A stretch of 25,310 nucleotides of DNA from CBFDCQ01 sp965603355. GTDB lineage: Bacteria > Hydrogenedentota > CAZGCA01 > CBFDCQ01. Positions 7,596-15,481 of the stretch are shown in pieces. Under the pieces are notes generated by a model that saw only the letters and a list, made by a program, of their open reading frames with translations, did not search any database and had not been told where the DNA came from. Location of the stretch: positions 1-25,310 of the forward strand of contig CBFDCQ010000046.1 in the NCBI GenBank assembly GCA_965603355.1, read 5' to 3'. A program made the position numbers and the translations under genes. Each line of letters starts with the position of its first letter. The stretch's first letter is position 1.

Positions 7596-8432
7596 TCAGC
7601 GCAAGAACGCTATGGCCGTGTATCCGACAACCTCGAACATGTCGCCCGTAACGTCCCCGCTGGTGGCATATTTCAGAAGTTGCGCCCGCTCAGCGCCGAG
7701 ACGTTCCGCAGCGATCATCGTCGTGATCACTGCGCTGGCACCGCAAAGTTCGCACCGACCCTCCTCTATCGCCTGCCCGAGGTTGCGCCATGACATGTTC
7801 AGCACTCCGTCAACAGCGACCTTGTCAAGAGCGTTCGCGGCTCTCTGACTGTGATAATGCGACAGGTCTGTGCTCGCCAGTATGAGTCCGCCATCTTCGC
7901 TAATCGCTTCCGCGAGGGCGCCGCCCAGGAGTTCGCTATAATCAAGATTCATCGGGCCCATAAGTATTGGCACAATCTTGACCTCGCCAAGAACCTCCTT
8001 CAGAAAAGGTAGCTGCACCTCGAGACAGTGCTCGGAGATGTGAGGCTCTTCCGGCGCGAAGTCCAGGTCGCCGCGGGCCGCCAGTTTCTCGACAAACTCC
8101 TCGTCGACAGGGAAACTGCCCGTCGGCACCTCGAATGTTCCCTGAGGATAGACGGATGCCGTGTCGAACCCGTACCTGTGGGATGTGCCGATCAGTATTA
8201 GACGCTCGACCTGCCTGCCTTCGAGCGCGCGGTACGCGTGAGCTGCAACCGGTCCTGAATACGGGTACCCGGCGTGCGGCACGACAAGCGCCAGCAGTTC
8301 ACCTTCCAACTGCTGTTCGGGCGTTTGCGCAAGCATCTCCCGTACCGTAGCGCTTAGCGTCGAAGGTCTGCCCGGGTAGAACGCGCCGCTTACCGCGGCC
8401 AACCTCACGTTACTCCCGGAATGCGCGTCCAT
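7596..8432 (-). CDS. MEMO1 family protein (AmmeMemoRadiSam system protein B)
   Basis: MEMO family protein of 278 residues, related to LigB-type dioxygenases and human MEMO1. Metal-site-like residues are visible in VVPHAGYPYSG, GTSHRYGFD, EHCLEVQLPFL and STDLSHYHS, with the conserved cysteine region CELCGASAVITTM and the C-terminal GDVTGD. The biochemical role is not established; one class in archaea and bacteria is always seen near AMMECR1 and a radical SAM protein. The upstream thioredoxin ends 6 bases before this ATG, so the genes are almost certainly cotranscribed. Confidence 0.93.
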   Translation of the reverse strand: MDAHSGSNVRLAAVSGAFYPGRPSTLSATVREMLAQTPEQQLEGELLALVVPHAGYPYSGPVAAHAYRALEGRQVERLILIGTSHRYGFDTASVYPQGTFEVPTGSFPVDEEFVEKLAARGDLDFAPEEPHISEHCLEVQLPFLKEVLGEVKIVPILMGPMNLDYSELLGGALAEAISEDGGLILASTDLSHYHSQRAANALDKVAVDGVLNMSWRNLGQAIEEGRCELCGASAVITTMIAAERLGAERAQLLKYATSGDVTGDMFEVVGYTAIAFLR

Positions 8433-8438
8433 CGCTGA

Positions 8439-8777
8439 TCACCCCAGCTCGGAAATCGCAGCCTCAAGCCGCTCTATCAACGTTTCCTTCTTCGTTATTC
8501 CCACGAATCGCTCCACTTCTTTTCCGTCCCGAAACAGGATTATTGTCGGAATGGCGCGGATCTCGCATTTCGCGGCCGTGTTTCTTCCCTGATCCACGTT
8601 CAGTTTCGCAACGGTTACCGACCCGGCATATTGAGCGGCGATCTCGTCGAGCACGGGAGCAAACACTCGACATGGAGCACACCATTCAGCCCAGAAATCC
8701 ACCAGCGCCACGCCGGAGACCTGTTCCACAACGGTCCCGAAATTATCATCTGTCAACTCCAGCACATTCTCGCCCAT
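8439..8777 (-). CDS. trxA: Thioredoxin, WCAPC active site
   Basis: Single-domain thioredoxin of 112 residues. The active site is WCAPC (C33/C36), alanine replacing the usual glycine, and the cis-proline loop is AIPTIILF. The strand ALVDFWAEWC and KLNVDQ are classical. It has no signal peptide and is cytoplasmic. AGAGGGG lies about 9 bases upstream of the ATG. It heads a tight block with MEMO (6-base gap) and AMMECR1, suggesting redox support for that pair, although this is inference from position only. The 118-base gap to tyrS could hold its own promoter, but no convincing hexamer pair was found. Confidence 0.93.
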   Translation of the reverse strand: MGENVLELTDDNFGTVVEQVSGVALVDFWAEWCAPCRVFAPVLDEIAAQYAGSVTVAKLNVDQGRNTAAKCEIRAIPTIILFRDGKEVERFVGITKKETLIERLEAAISELG

Positions 8778-8895
8778 AAAGCTTTTCCCCTCTGCTTCCT
8801 ACCTTGTAAGACTCCCCGTCATCAATCTAACTCAACGACATCGGACGCTACTACGCGCCCGACTCCTGATATGAAGGCTAGCCGCGCCTCGTCCG

Positions 8896-10146
8896 CTACT
8901 CGGCCAGCGCCACCTTCGCAAATCTGCGTTTTCCCGCACGCAATATCATACCATCGACGGGTTGAACATCCAAGGATGCATCATTAACCTTCTTCCCATC
9001 CAGGCTCACCCCTCCGCCTTTGACAAGGCGGCGCGCTTCGTTGCGCGTCTTGGCAAATCCCGCCAGCATAAGAAGTTCGACAATCCATATCCTGCCATCA
9101 TCCTTCAGGCGGTCCGGTGTAAGCGCCACCTCCTCGATATCGTCCGGCAGCCCCTTATTAACAAACACCTTCTCGAACTCGCGTTCCGCCTGCAGGCTCT
9201 GGTCTTCGCCGTGGTACATGCGCACGAGCTCGCGTGCGAGGCGTTTCTTGACCTCTTTCGGGTTACGCTGTCCGGCTTGCGTGTCCGCCTTCATGCGATC
9301 AATGTCTTCGGGCGGGATATCTGTGAGTAGAGTGAGGTAATCGACCATGATCTCGTCGGAAATGCTCATGGTTTTGCCGTACATCTCGTTGGGATGCTCA
9401 TCGATCCCGATGTAGTTCCCGAGACTCTTGCTCATTTTCTGTACGCCGTCCGTCCCGACCAACAGCGGCATGATTATTGCCACCTGCGGTTCCTGCCCGT
9501 ACGCTCGCTGCAGATCGCGTCCGACAAGCAGGTTGAACTTCTGGTCAGTACCTCCCATCTCTATGTCGACGGCGAGGCTGACGGAGTCGTACCCCTGCAT
9601 CAGTGCGTAGAGAAGCTCGAGGACCGTTATTGGTTTCTGTTCGTCGAGCCGTTTGGCGAAATCGTCACGCTCAAGCAGCCGGGCTACGGTGTATTTCGAC
9701 GTCAACTCCATGACTTCCGCAAACGTCATTGGCTCAAACCACTCGCTGTTGAACACTAGCTTGAGCTTCTCCTCGTCCAGGATCTTGCAGGCCTGTCTCT
9801 GGTAGGTCTCGGCGTTCTCCAGCACCTGTTCTTTCGTGAGTGTAGGTCGAGTCTCCTTCCGGCCGGAGGGATCGCCGACCATCGCCGTGAAATCTCCGAT
9901 GAGATAGTAGACAGTATGTCCCATATCCTGAAGCTGGCGCATTTTGCGTAACTGCACGGTGTGACCGAGATGAATGTCGGGCGCCGACGGGTCGAACCCG
10001 ACCTTGATCTTGAGAGGCTGGCCAGTCTGTTTTGACCGCAGCAACTTTTGAGCGAGCTCCTTGCGCAAGATAATCTCCACGCACCCACGCTCTATGGCCT
10101 GCAAATCCTGTTCGACCTCTTCCTGCAGTCTCTCTAGATTCTCCAT
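8896..10146 (-). CDS. tyrS: Tyrosyl-tRNA synthetase
   Basis: Class I aminoacyl-tRNA synthetase charging tRNA-Tyr. HLGH at residues 59-62 is the HIGH motif, in FDPSAPDIHLGHTVQL; KMSKS lies at 237-241 (GVQKMSKSLGN). The tyrosine pocket region YYLIGDFTAMVGDPSG and MGGTDQKFN are conserved. The C-terminus from about residue 350 is an S4 RNA-binding domain (RRLVKGGGVSLDGKKV). The KMSKS and overall sequence are of the TyrZ-like bacterial form. AAAGGA precedes the ATG. It sits 60 bases downstream of the activase gene, with a GCCGG/CCGGC stem in the gap but no T-box features. Confidence 0.97.
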   Translation of the reverse strand: MENLERLQEEVEQDLQAIERGCVEIILRKELAQKLLRSKQTGQPLKIKVGFDPSAPDIHLGHTVQLRKMRQLQDMGHTVYYLIGDFTAMVGDPSGRKETRPTLTKEQVLENAETYQRQACKILDEEKLKLVFNSEWFEPMTFAEVMELTSKYTVARLLERDDFAKRLDEQKPITVLELLYALMQGYDSVSLAVDIEMGGTDQKFNLLVGRDLQRAYGQEPQVAIIMPLLVGTDGVQKMSKSLGNYIGIDEHPNEMYGKTMSISDEIMVDYLTLLTDIPPEDIDRMKADTQAGQRNPKEVKKRLARELVRMYHGEDQSLQAEREFEKVFVNKGLPDDIEEVALTPDRLKDDGRIWIVELLMLAGFAKTRNEARRLVKGGGVSLDGKKVNDASLDVQPVDGMILRAGKRRFAKVALAE

Positions 10147-10206
10147 CCTATTCCTTTCCGCCCAGACTATCCCTTGCCGCCGGTCGGCACCGCCGGCACG
10201 CCCGGT

Positions 10207-13200
10207 TCAACTGCGCGTGCTTCCCTGATAATTACGCGCCTGATACATGAAGGCTTCAAGGCGAGTCCGCGTGGTCGTTTGCTCGTGCCCTTCGAACGAC
10301 AGGTTCAGCACCGGTATGTTATTGTGAGCCTCGCGGCACATCTTGAGAATCGAGTGGACGATTGTCCCGGGCATGCATGTGAACGGCATCAGGTTGACGA
10401 TACCGTTGACGCCCTCGTGCACAAACTCAAGCGACCTGCCTATGCTCAGCACGGCTTCGCCCTCGTAGTAGGTGCTCAGATACGGGTCCGCCGCCGCCAG
10501 GGTGCTCTGAACGGTCGGTTCGGGAGGGTGATCAAAAAAGTCCCCCATGACCCTCAGTGCCCGCCGGTCGTCATGATGCTGCACGATGTCCTTTATAGCG
10601 GTTTTCAACAGGCGCTTATGTTCCCGGTCGGCGCGCGCGTGACGCTTATAAACCACGTTAAGATAATATATCCACTCGCTGAACGGCGACAGTCTTACTT
10701 CGCCGCCTAGATCCTCAATCTGGCGGATCATATTCTCGTTGGCGTACCGGTTCAACCGGACGTAAATCTCCCCAACGACGCCCATCACCGGTTTTCGCTC
10801 CGATTTGTCAACCGGAATGCCCCGGAATGTCTCGCGCGCTCGTTCCAGAACCGGTAGCAGCGGCCTTTTCTCTCTGACGTGGGCACACAATTCGTCCATG
10901 CATTCCCAGTATACGGTATCCGTTTCGCCCGCATTGACTTCGTACGGGCGGGTTTGGAGCAGCGCTCTCTCCAGGTAGCATCCTGCGAGTATCCCCTGCC
11001 ACGCCAGCCGGTCGAAGCCGTGTCCGGTAATTCCTAGATCGTCGTAGAAACTTGTATCCTGGTGCGGCGACAAGATCGGTACGTCCTGGAAACCCATTTC
11101 GTCAAGTACGTTTCTGTGGAACCTGTGGTAACACCCGAACCTGCACGGGCCCGAACCGCTCGGCATGAAAAACGCGGTTCTGTCGGGATCGAAATCGGGG
11201 CTGTGCACCATCTTGGCAATATCCCCGGTCGTGAGCACGCACGGATAGCATTCCTTCCCCGTGGTATACTTCTTACCCCACTCCAATGTCTCGTCGTCGG
11301 ACTCGGGAATCAGCTCGGCATCCACTCCATAGGCCTGAAACGCCGCTACAAGGCAGTTGGCCTGATCGCACATATATGGGAAGAGGAGTTTTCTGCCGAG
11401 CGCGGAACTCTGGTCCGGACCCAAACTCAGACGCCTGGCGAGCGGCTTTTCCGGCGCCCGGTAGTTTTCCAGGCTGTCCAGAAACGCCTCAAGTCGGGTG
11501 ATGGCTCCCGCGTCCGCGCTGTGCTCGTCTATCTCGAGCTGAAGGTATGGTTTGCCGGACATGATGTCACGGAAAAAGTGCGATATGAAGCTGTCCGGGC
11601 CGCACCCGAAATTGGTAATGTGCAGGGCGAACAACCTGGGATCCTTCGTTATGTACTGAGCGGCCTGGAGAAACCTTTGCCCGGCCTTCCAGTACATCTT
11701 GCGGTAATCCACCGGCAGTTCCACCTGCTCGATCGGCAGCATGTCCAGCGGTATCGGCAGAACGCCCAGGTTCCTTATTTTCTGCGGGATCGCCAGGTTG
11801 ATACCCATGTCGCATCCGTTGTAAGGCCGCGTGGTGAGCACAAGGGCACGCTCCCCCTGTTTGAGGCTGGTGAGCACCTCCTCGCCTTTCTTGAGCAGTT
11901 CGGAGTGGAACCTGCGCTGGGCTTGACGGCCGTGATCAAACGCCGCGCGCACCTTCCTGTAAGGTACGTCGAGCTGCGCTGCGAGCTCCTTGAGGCTCTC
12001 GCGCATCGGTTTCTTCTCTTTGCCAAGATGGATAACCGGGCTTACAACCTGCACGCCGAGCGCATCGAAATCGAACGCTGCGCGCATTGTATAGGGTAGC
12101 GTCTGAACATACGGGCAGTTGAACGTTTCCGCAGATGGGTCCTCGAGGCCCGTTCGCCACAGATTCACAATATGAGGCAGGAAAACCCTCTTGACACCTT
12201 TTTGAATGAGGTCGAGTATGTGTCCATGGGCTACCTTGACCGGGAAACACGTCTCGGATACCACCTTCTCCACACCGTTATGAATCAGTGTTTTGTTCGT
12301 CGGTGACGACAGTTCGACTTCGTAGCCCAGCTCTTGGAAGAAGGTGATCCACAGCGGCAACAGTTCGTAGAAAAACAGCAGCCGCGGAATGCCTATCTTG
12401 CCTTTGGCCCCCTGTCCCGGTTGATGGTCGCGCAGCAGCATCTTCTCGCGCCACGCGAACAGGTCGGGAATACCCGCGCGTTTCTTATCCGCCCTGTCAA
12501 CGTCGTATTTCTCGCACCTGCTACCATAGAAAAGCGGTTTATCGCTCTCGATGGTGACCTTGCGAATCTCGCAGTGGTTCGGGCAGTCCTGGCACTCAAA
12601 AGTGGAGAGCGCGTACTTCCTTTTTGTAATGTCGAACCCTTTGAACTTCGTACCTTTGCCGGTGTCGGCTCTCATAGCGAGGATCGCCGCCCCGATTGCG
12701 CCGGTCACGTCGTGATGGGGCGGAACGGCGACCTCTTGGCCGAGCACTTTCTCAAATGCCGCAACAACACCCGGGTTCGACGCCGTGCCTCCCTGGAGGA
12801 ATATCCTCTTGCCGATCTTTCTATCCCCGACGACGCGGTTCAGGTAGTTGTGCACTATCGAGTAGCTCAACCCCGAGACGAGCTCGTCCACGCTCGCGCC
12901 GAGCTGCTGTTGCCGCACCAGGTCCGATTCCATGAACACGGTACAGCGTTCGCCCAGAGGTACCGGTGCCGGCGACGATAGGGCCAGTTCGCCGAACTCG
13001 TCCTTGATAGATATGCCGAGCTTCTCGGCCTGTTCTTCAAGGAAGGAGCCGGTTCCTGCCGCGCAAACCTTATTCATCTCGAAATCGACGACCGCCCCGT
13101 TTGAGATGCTTATATACTTGGAATCCTGTCCGCCTATCTCGAACACGGTGTCAACTTCCGGGTCGATGTCCATTGCTGCGGTAGCCTGCGCGGTGATCTC

Positions 13201-14409
13201 GTTACGGATAACGTCGGCGCCGACGAACCCGCCGGTCAGGTATCTGCCGGAGCCGGTGGTCGCCGCACCGCATATGCGTACTCTGTCTCCAACCTCCTCA
13301 GCGACCTCGCTCAGACCTTGTCTCACAGCCTCGATAGGTCTGCCGGCGGTCATGAGGTATCTTCTCGCGATTACATTCTTGTTCCCATCAATTACGACAA
13401 CATTTGTGCTTATAGAACCGACATCAAGACCCAGGTAACCGTCCACTACTTCAGTGAGGGCTCTTGGAGACCAGTCGATCGTGACTGCTGAACGGCACCT
13501 CTCTGCAATGTCGCTCAGGGGTTCAAGAGCATCCGGGCGCGGTTTTGGCTCGTCGATATACCTTTCGAGGTCGGCCAGCCCGCCAAACGGTTTCTCGGCT
13601 TGTTGCTCTATTGTGGTCAGCACCGCGCCGATCGCGCCCATCGATGCGAAACGGTCGGGTATGATCAACTCTCCATCCTCAAGGCCGAGGACCTCCCTGA
13701 ACGCGTGTCGGACCCCCGGATTCGCTGCTACGCCTCCCTGGAACGATATAGGCGAGGGAAACTCCTTTCCTCGACCTATACAGCTTCTGAAATTCCGCGC
13801 CACAGCGAAACACAGCCCGCCGACGATATCGTAGTCGGATGTGGCTATTTGTTGATGGTGAATCATGTCGGATTTGGCGAAAACACTGCAGCGTCCTGCA
13901 ATACGCGGTGGATTGGCCGACTTGAGCGCGAGCTCGCCGAACTCCTCGATCGTGAGGTTGAGCCGGCTCGCCTGCTGGTCGATGAAGGAACCGGTACCGG
14001 CCGCGCACATCGAGTTCATGGCGAAATCCGCTATTCGCGTCCCGTCGCTCTCTTCGTCCGGGACTATGAAGATGAGCTTTGCGTCCTCGCCGCCTATCTC
14101 TATGATGGTCCTCACTTCGGGGTGAAACCTGTCTATGGCCTTTGCCTGGGCCACTACCTCATTGGTGAAGTTGCCTTCCAGCAGCTCGGCAATCAGTCGG
14201 CCGACAATCCCGGTTGTCGATACCGCTATCGGGTGGTCCGAGGGACAGCGCGACAATACGTCGAGCAGCACCTCGCGAGTTCTTACTAACGGCCGCCCCT
14301 TTATGCGGGTATAATGCTCCTCCAGAATCTCCCCGTCTGACTTCATGAGGACGGTGTTGACGCTGACGGACCCTATATCAAGTCCTATATGGAGGTATTG
14401 CCCCTGCAC
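10207..14409 (-). CDS. Acyl-CoA dehydratase activase, double-ASKHA plus DUF2229, 1400 aa
   Basis: Large BcrAD/BadFG-type protein related to activators of 2-hydroxyacyl-CoA dehydratases, which use ATP to drive one-electron transfer through a 4Fe-4S cluster. Two ASKHA ATPase domains are seen: HIGLDIGSVSVNT (residue 7) with CAAGTGSF (135) and GRCSVF (C174), then GLDVGSISTN (327) with CAAGTGSF (449) and GERCTVF (C489). A CxxCxxxC motif follows at 606-613. The C-terminal half is DUF2229-like and cysteine-rich (KECYPC, GPCRFGCY), resembling a dehydratase subunit. The open frame extends to 14703, but the extra residues are unconserved and overlap divergent promoters; GTG at 14409 with GGAG 11 bases upstream fits the family start. 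No separate dehydratase genes are visible, so the substrate is unknown. Confidence 0.88.
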   Translation of the reverse strand: MQGQYLHIGLDIGSVSVNTVLMKSDGEILEEHYTRIKGRPLVRTREVLLDVLSRCPSDHPIAVSTTGIVGRLIAELLEGNFTNEVVAQAKAIDRFHPEVRTIIEIGGEDAKLIFIVPDEESDGTRIADFAMNSMCAAGTGSFIDQQASRLNLTIEEFGELALKSANPPRIAGRCSVFAKSDMIHHQQIATSDYDIVGGLCFAVARNFRSCIGRGKEFPSPISFQGGVAANPGVRHAFREVLGLEDGELIIPDRFASMGAIGAVLTTIEQQAEKPFGGLADLERYIDEPKPRPDALEPLSDIAERCRSAVTIDWSPRALTEVVDGYLGLDVGSISTNVVVIDGNKNVIARRYLMTAGRPIEAVRQGLSEVAEEVGDRVRICGAATTGSGRYLTGGFVGADVIRNEITAQATAAMDIDPEVDTVFEIGGQDSKYISISNGAVVDFEMNKVCAAGTGSFLEEQAEKLGISIKDEFGELALSSPAPVPLGERCTVFMESDLVRQQQLGASVDELVSGLSYSIVHNYLNRVVGDRKIGKRIFLQGGTASNPGVVAAFEKVLGQEVAVPPHHDVTGAIGAAILAMRADTGKGTKFKGFDITKRKYALSTFECQDCPNHCEIRKVTIESDKPLFYGSRCEKYDVDRADKKRAGIPDLFAWREKMLLRDHQPGQGAKGKIGIPRLLFFYELLPLWITFFQELGYEVELSSPTNKTLIHNGVEKVVSETCFPVKVAHGHILDLIQKGVKRVFLPHIVNLWRTGLEDPSAETFNCPYVQTLPYTMRAAFDFDALGVQVVSPVIHLGKEKKPMRESLKELAAQLDVPYRKVRAAFDHGRQAQRRFHSELLKKGEEVLTSLKQGERALVLTTRPYNGCDMGINLAIPQKIRNLGVLPIPLDMLPIEQVELPVDYRKMYWKAGQRFLQAAQYITKDPRLFALHITNFGCGPDSFISHFFRDIMSGKPYLQLEIDEHSADAGAITRLEAFLDSLENYRAPEKPLARRLSLGPDQSSALGRKLLFPYMCDQANCLVAAFQAYGVDAELIPESDDETLEWGKKYTTGKECYPCVLTTGDIAKMVHSPDFDPDRTAFFMPSGSGPCRFGCYHRFHRNVLDEMGFQDVPILSPHQDTSFYDDLGITGHGFDRLAWQGILAGCYLERALLQTRPYEVNAGETDTVYWECMDELCAHVREKRPLLPVLERARETFRGIPVDKSERKPVMGVVGEIYVRLNRYANENMIRQIEDLGGEVRLSPFSEWIYYLNVVYKRHARADREHKRLLKTAIKDIVQHHDDRRALRVMGDFFDHPPEPTVQSTLAAADPYLSTYYEGEAVLSIGRSLEFVHEGVNGIVNLMPFTCMPGTIVHSILKMCREAHNNIPVLNLSFEGHEQTTTRTRLEAFMYQARNYQGSTRS

Positions 14410-14486
14410 GCTAGGTCGTGCTCCATAGCCAAGATTAATGTAGAGCTGGCAAATGAGTTCCGGTTTACGCTGCCCAGACAGTATGC

Positions 14487-14516
14487 ATTGTAGCACGATC
14501 GCCAAATTGACGTCAA
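14487..14516 (-). promoter_or_regulatory. Candidate promoter for the activase gene
   Basis: On the minus strand TTGACG (14511-14516) and TACAAT (14487-14492) are separated by 18 bases, a good sigma-70-type match, about 78 bases before the GTG start. The -35 lies inside the perfect palindrome AATTGACGTCAATT (14505-14518), a likely operator for a dimeric regulator (inference). Confidence 0.55.
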
Positions 14517-14559
14517 TTCGGTTGCCCCGGGGCCGGTTCAGCGGCATCCTTGGATTCTG

Positions 14560-14588
14560 TTGTAATTGGTGCGCCAATCCGGTAGAAT
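14560..14588 (+). promoter_or_regulatory. Candidate promoter for the GDPD gene
   Basis: TTGTAA (14560-14565) and TAGAAT (14583-14588) with a 17-base spacer, ending 53 bases before the GTG start. It is divergent from the activase promoter, with about 45 bases between the two -35 elements. A small palindrome ATTGGTGCGCCAAT lies in the spacer. Confidence 0.5.
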
Positions 14589-14641
14589 CTAATGCCGTCG
14601 GGGCGGTTTCCACGTCTGTTCGCGTAATAGGAGATCTGGGA

Positions 14642-15394
14642 GTGAGCGGAACCGTAAAGAATATAGCACATCGCGGCGCCAGCGCTTTGGCGCCGGAGAA
14701 CACGTTGCCGGCATTTCAGCTCGCGATCGAGTCGGGTGCGGACGAGGTGGAGCTTGATGTCGTTCGATGCGCCACCGGCGAGCCCGTCGTGATACACAAC
14801 GAGACGGTTGACAAGACCACTGAGGGAACCGGCGCGGTCGCGGACAAGTCGCTCGCTGAGATCAAGGAGCTCGATGCCGGGTCGTGGTTCGACGAGAAGT
14901 TCCGCGGTGCAACCGTTCCGACGCTTGACGAGGTGTTCGAGCTGGTCGGGGAGAAGGTTGCGGTTAACGTCGAGATCAAGGGTGAGTCGCTCAGCGCCGA
15001 CGGGCTGGAACGTGTTGTGGTAGAGTCAATTCGACGGCACGGGATGACGAACAGGGTGATGGTCAGTTCGTTTAATCCGTGCAGGTTGTGGCGAGTGAGG
15101 TCGCTTGCGCCGGAGCTCAGAACCGCTCTTATATTCAGCCCTTACAGCAGCCTTTATCTTCGTAAGGCGTGGTTCGCCCCTATATTGAAAGTGGGCGGAC
15201 TGCACGCGTTTCATTCCATGGTGAATGAGCGTTTTGTGAACCGGGCACATCGGCGCGGACTATGGGTCTACGCCTGGACGGTAGATGAGCCCGAAATGAT
15301 GCTCAAGCTGATGCGCACCGGCGCGGACGGCGTGGTGACCAACGATCCCGGGCTTCTGAGGGACGTCATCAGTGATGCAGAGAGTAGTGAGTAG
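14642..15394 (+). CDS. Glycerophosphodiester phosphodiesterase family protein
   Basis: Hydrolyses glycerophosphodiesters to glycerol-3-phosphate and an alcohol (family function). The GDPD TIM-barrel motifs are present: HRGASALAPENTLPAF near the N-terminus, ELDV with the catalytic acidic pair, then VIHNETVDKTTEG, where the usual HD reads HN. VNVEIKG and the C-terminal WTVDEPEMMLKLMRTGADGVVTNDP complete the fold. I start at GTG 14642 because AGGAG (14629-14633) lies 8 bases before it and the family begins there; an ORF extends upstream to 14453 but overlaps promoters. Length is 250 residues, with no signal peptide, so it is cytoplasmic. The TAG stop lies in the first unit of the heptamer tract. 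Confidence 0.92.
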   Translation: MSGTVKNIAHRGASALAPENTLPAFQLAIESGADEVELDVVRCATGEPVVIHNETVDKTTEGTGAVADKSLAEIKELDAGSWFDEKFRGATVPTLDEVFELVGEKVAVNVEIKGESLSADGLERVVVESIRRHGMTNRVMVSSFNPCRLWRVRSLAPELRTALIFSPYSSLYLRKAWFAPILKVGGLHAFHSMVNERFVNRAHRRGLWVYAWTVDEPEMMLKLMRTGADGVVTNDPGLLRDVISDAESSE

Positions 15395-15446
15395 AGGGTA
15401 GAGAGTAGAGAGTAGAGGGTAGAGGGTAGAGGGTAGAGGGTAGAGC
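15391..15446 (+). repeat. Tandem heptamer tract (GTAGAGG)n between GDPD and mutL
   Basis: Eight consecutive 7-base units: GTAGAGG, GTAGAGA twice, GTAGAGG four times, GTAGAGC. Degenerate units flank it (GTGGAGG after; AGAGTAGT before). The first unit supplies the TAG stop of the GDPD gene, and the tract ends 35 bases before the mutL ATG. Copy number is likely to vary by slippage. Confidence 0.9.
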
Positions 15447-15481
15447 GTGGAGGGAAGAGACAAGCGCCTGGGTGATAAGTG

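Noticed and set aside
10147..10206. T-box or attenuator ahead of tyrS
   Set aside because: The gap is only 60 bases, has just a 5-bp stem, and no T-box sequence or terminator/antiterminator pair.
11062..12099. 345-codon plus-strand frame inside the activase gene
   Set aside because: Antisense shadow of a strongly supported coding region in GC-rich DNA; no family motifs or ribosome site.
14410..14703. Upstream extension of the activase frame by 98 codons
   Set aside because: It is unconserved in character, overlaps both divergent promoters and runs antisense to the start of the GDPD gene; GTG 14409 fits the family N-terminus.
15391..15446. Heptamer tract as a CRISPR or regulatory array
   Set aside because: Units are contiguous 7-mers without spacers; it is a simple tandem repeat.
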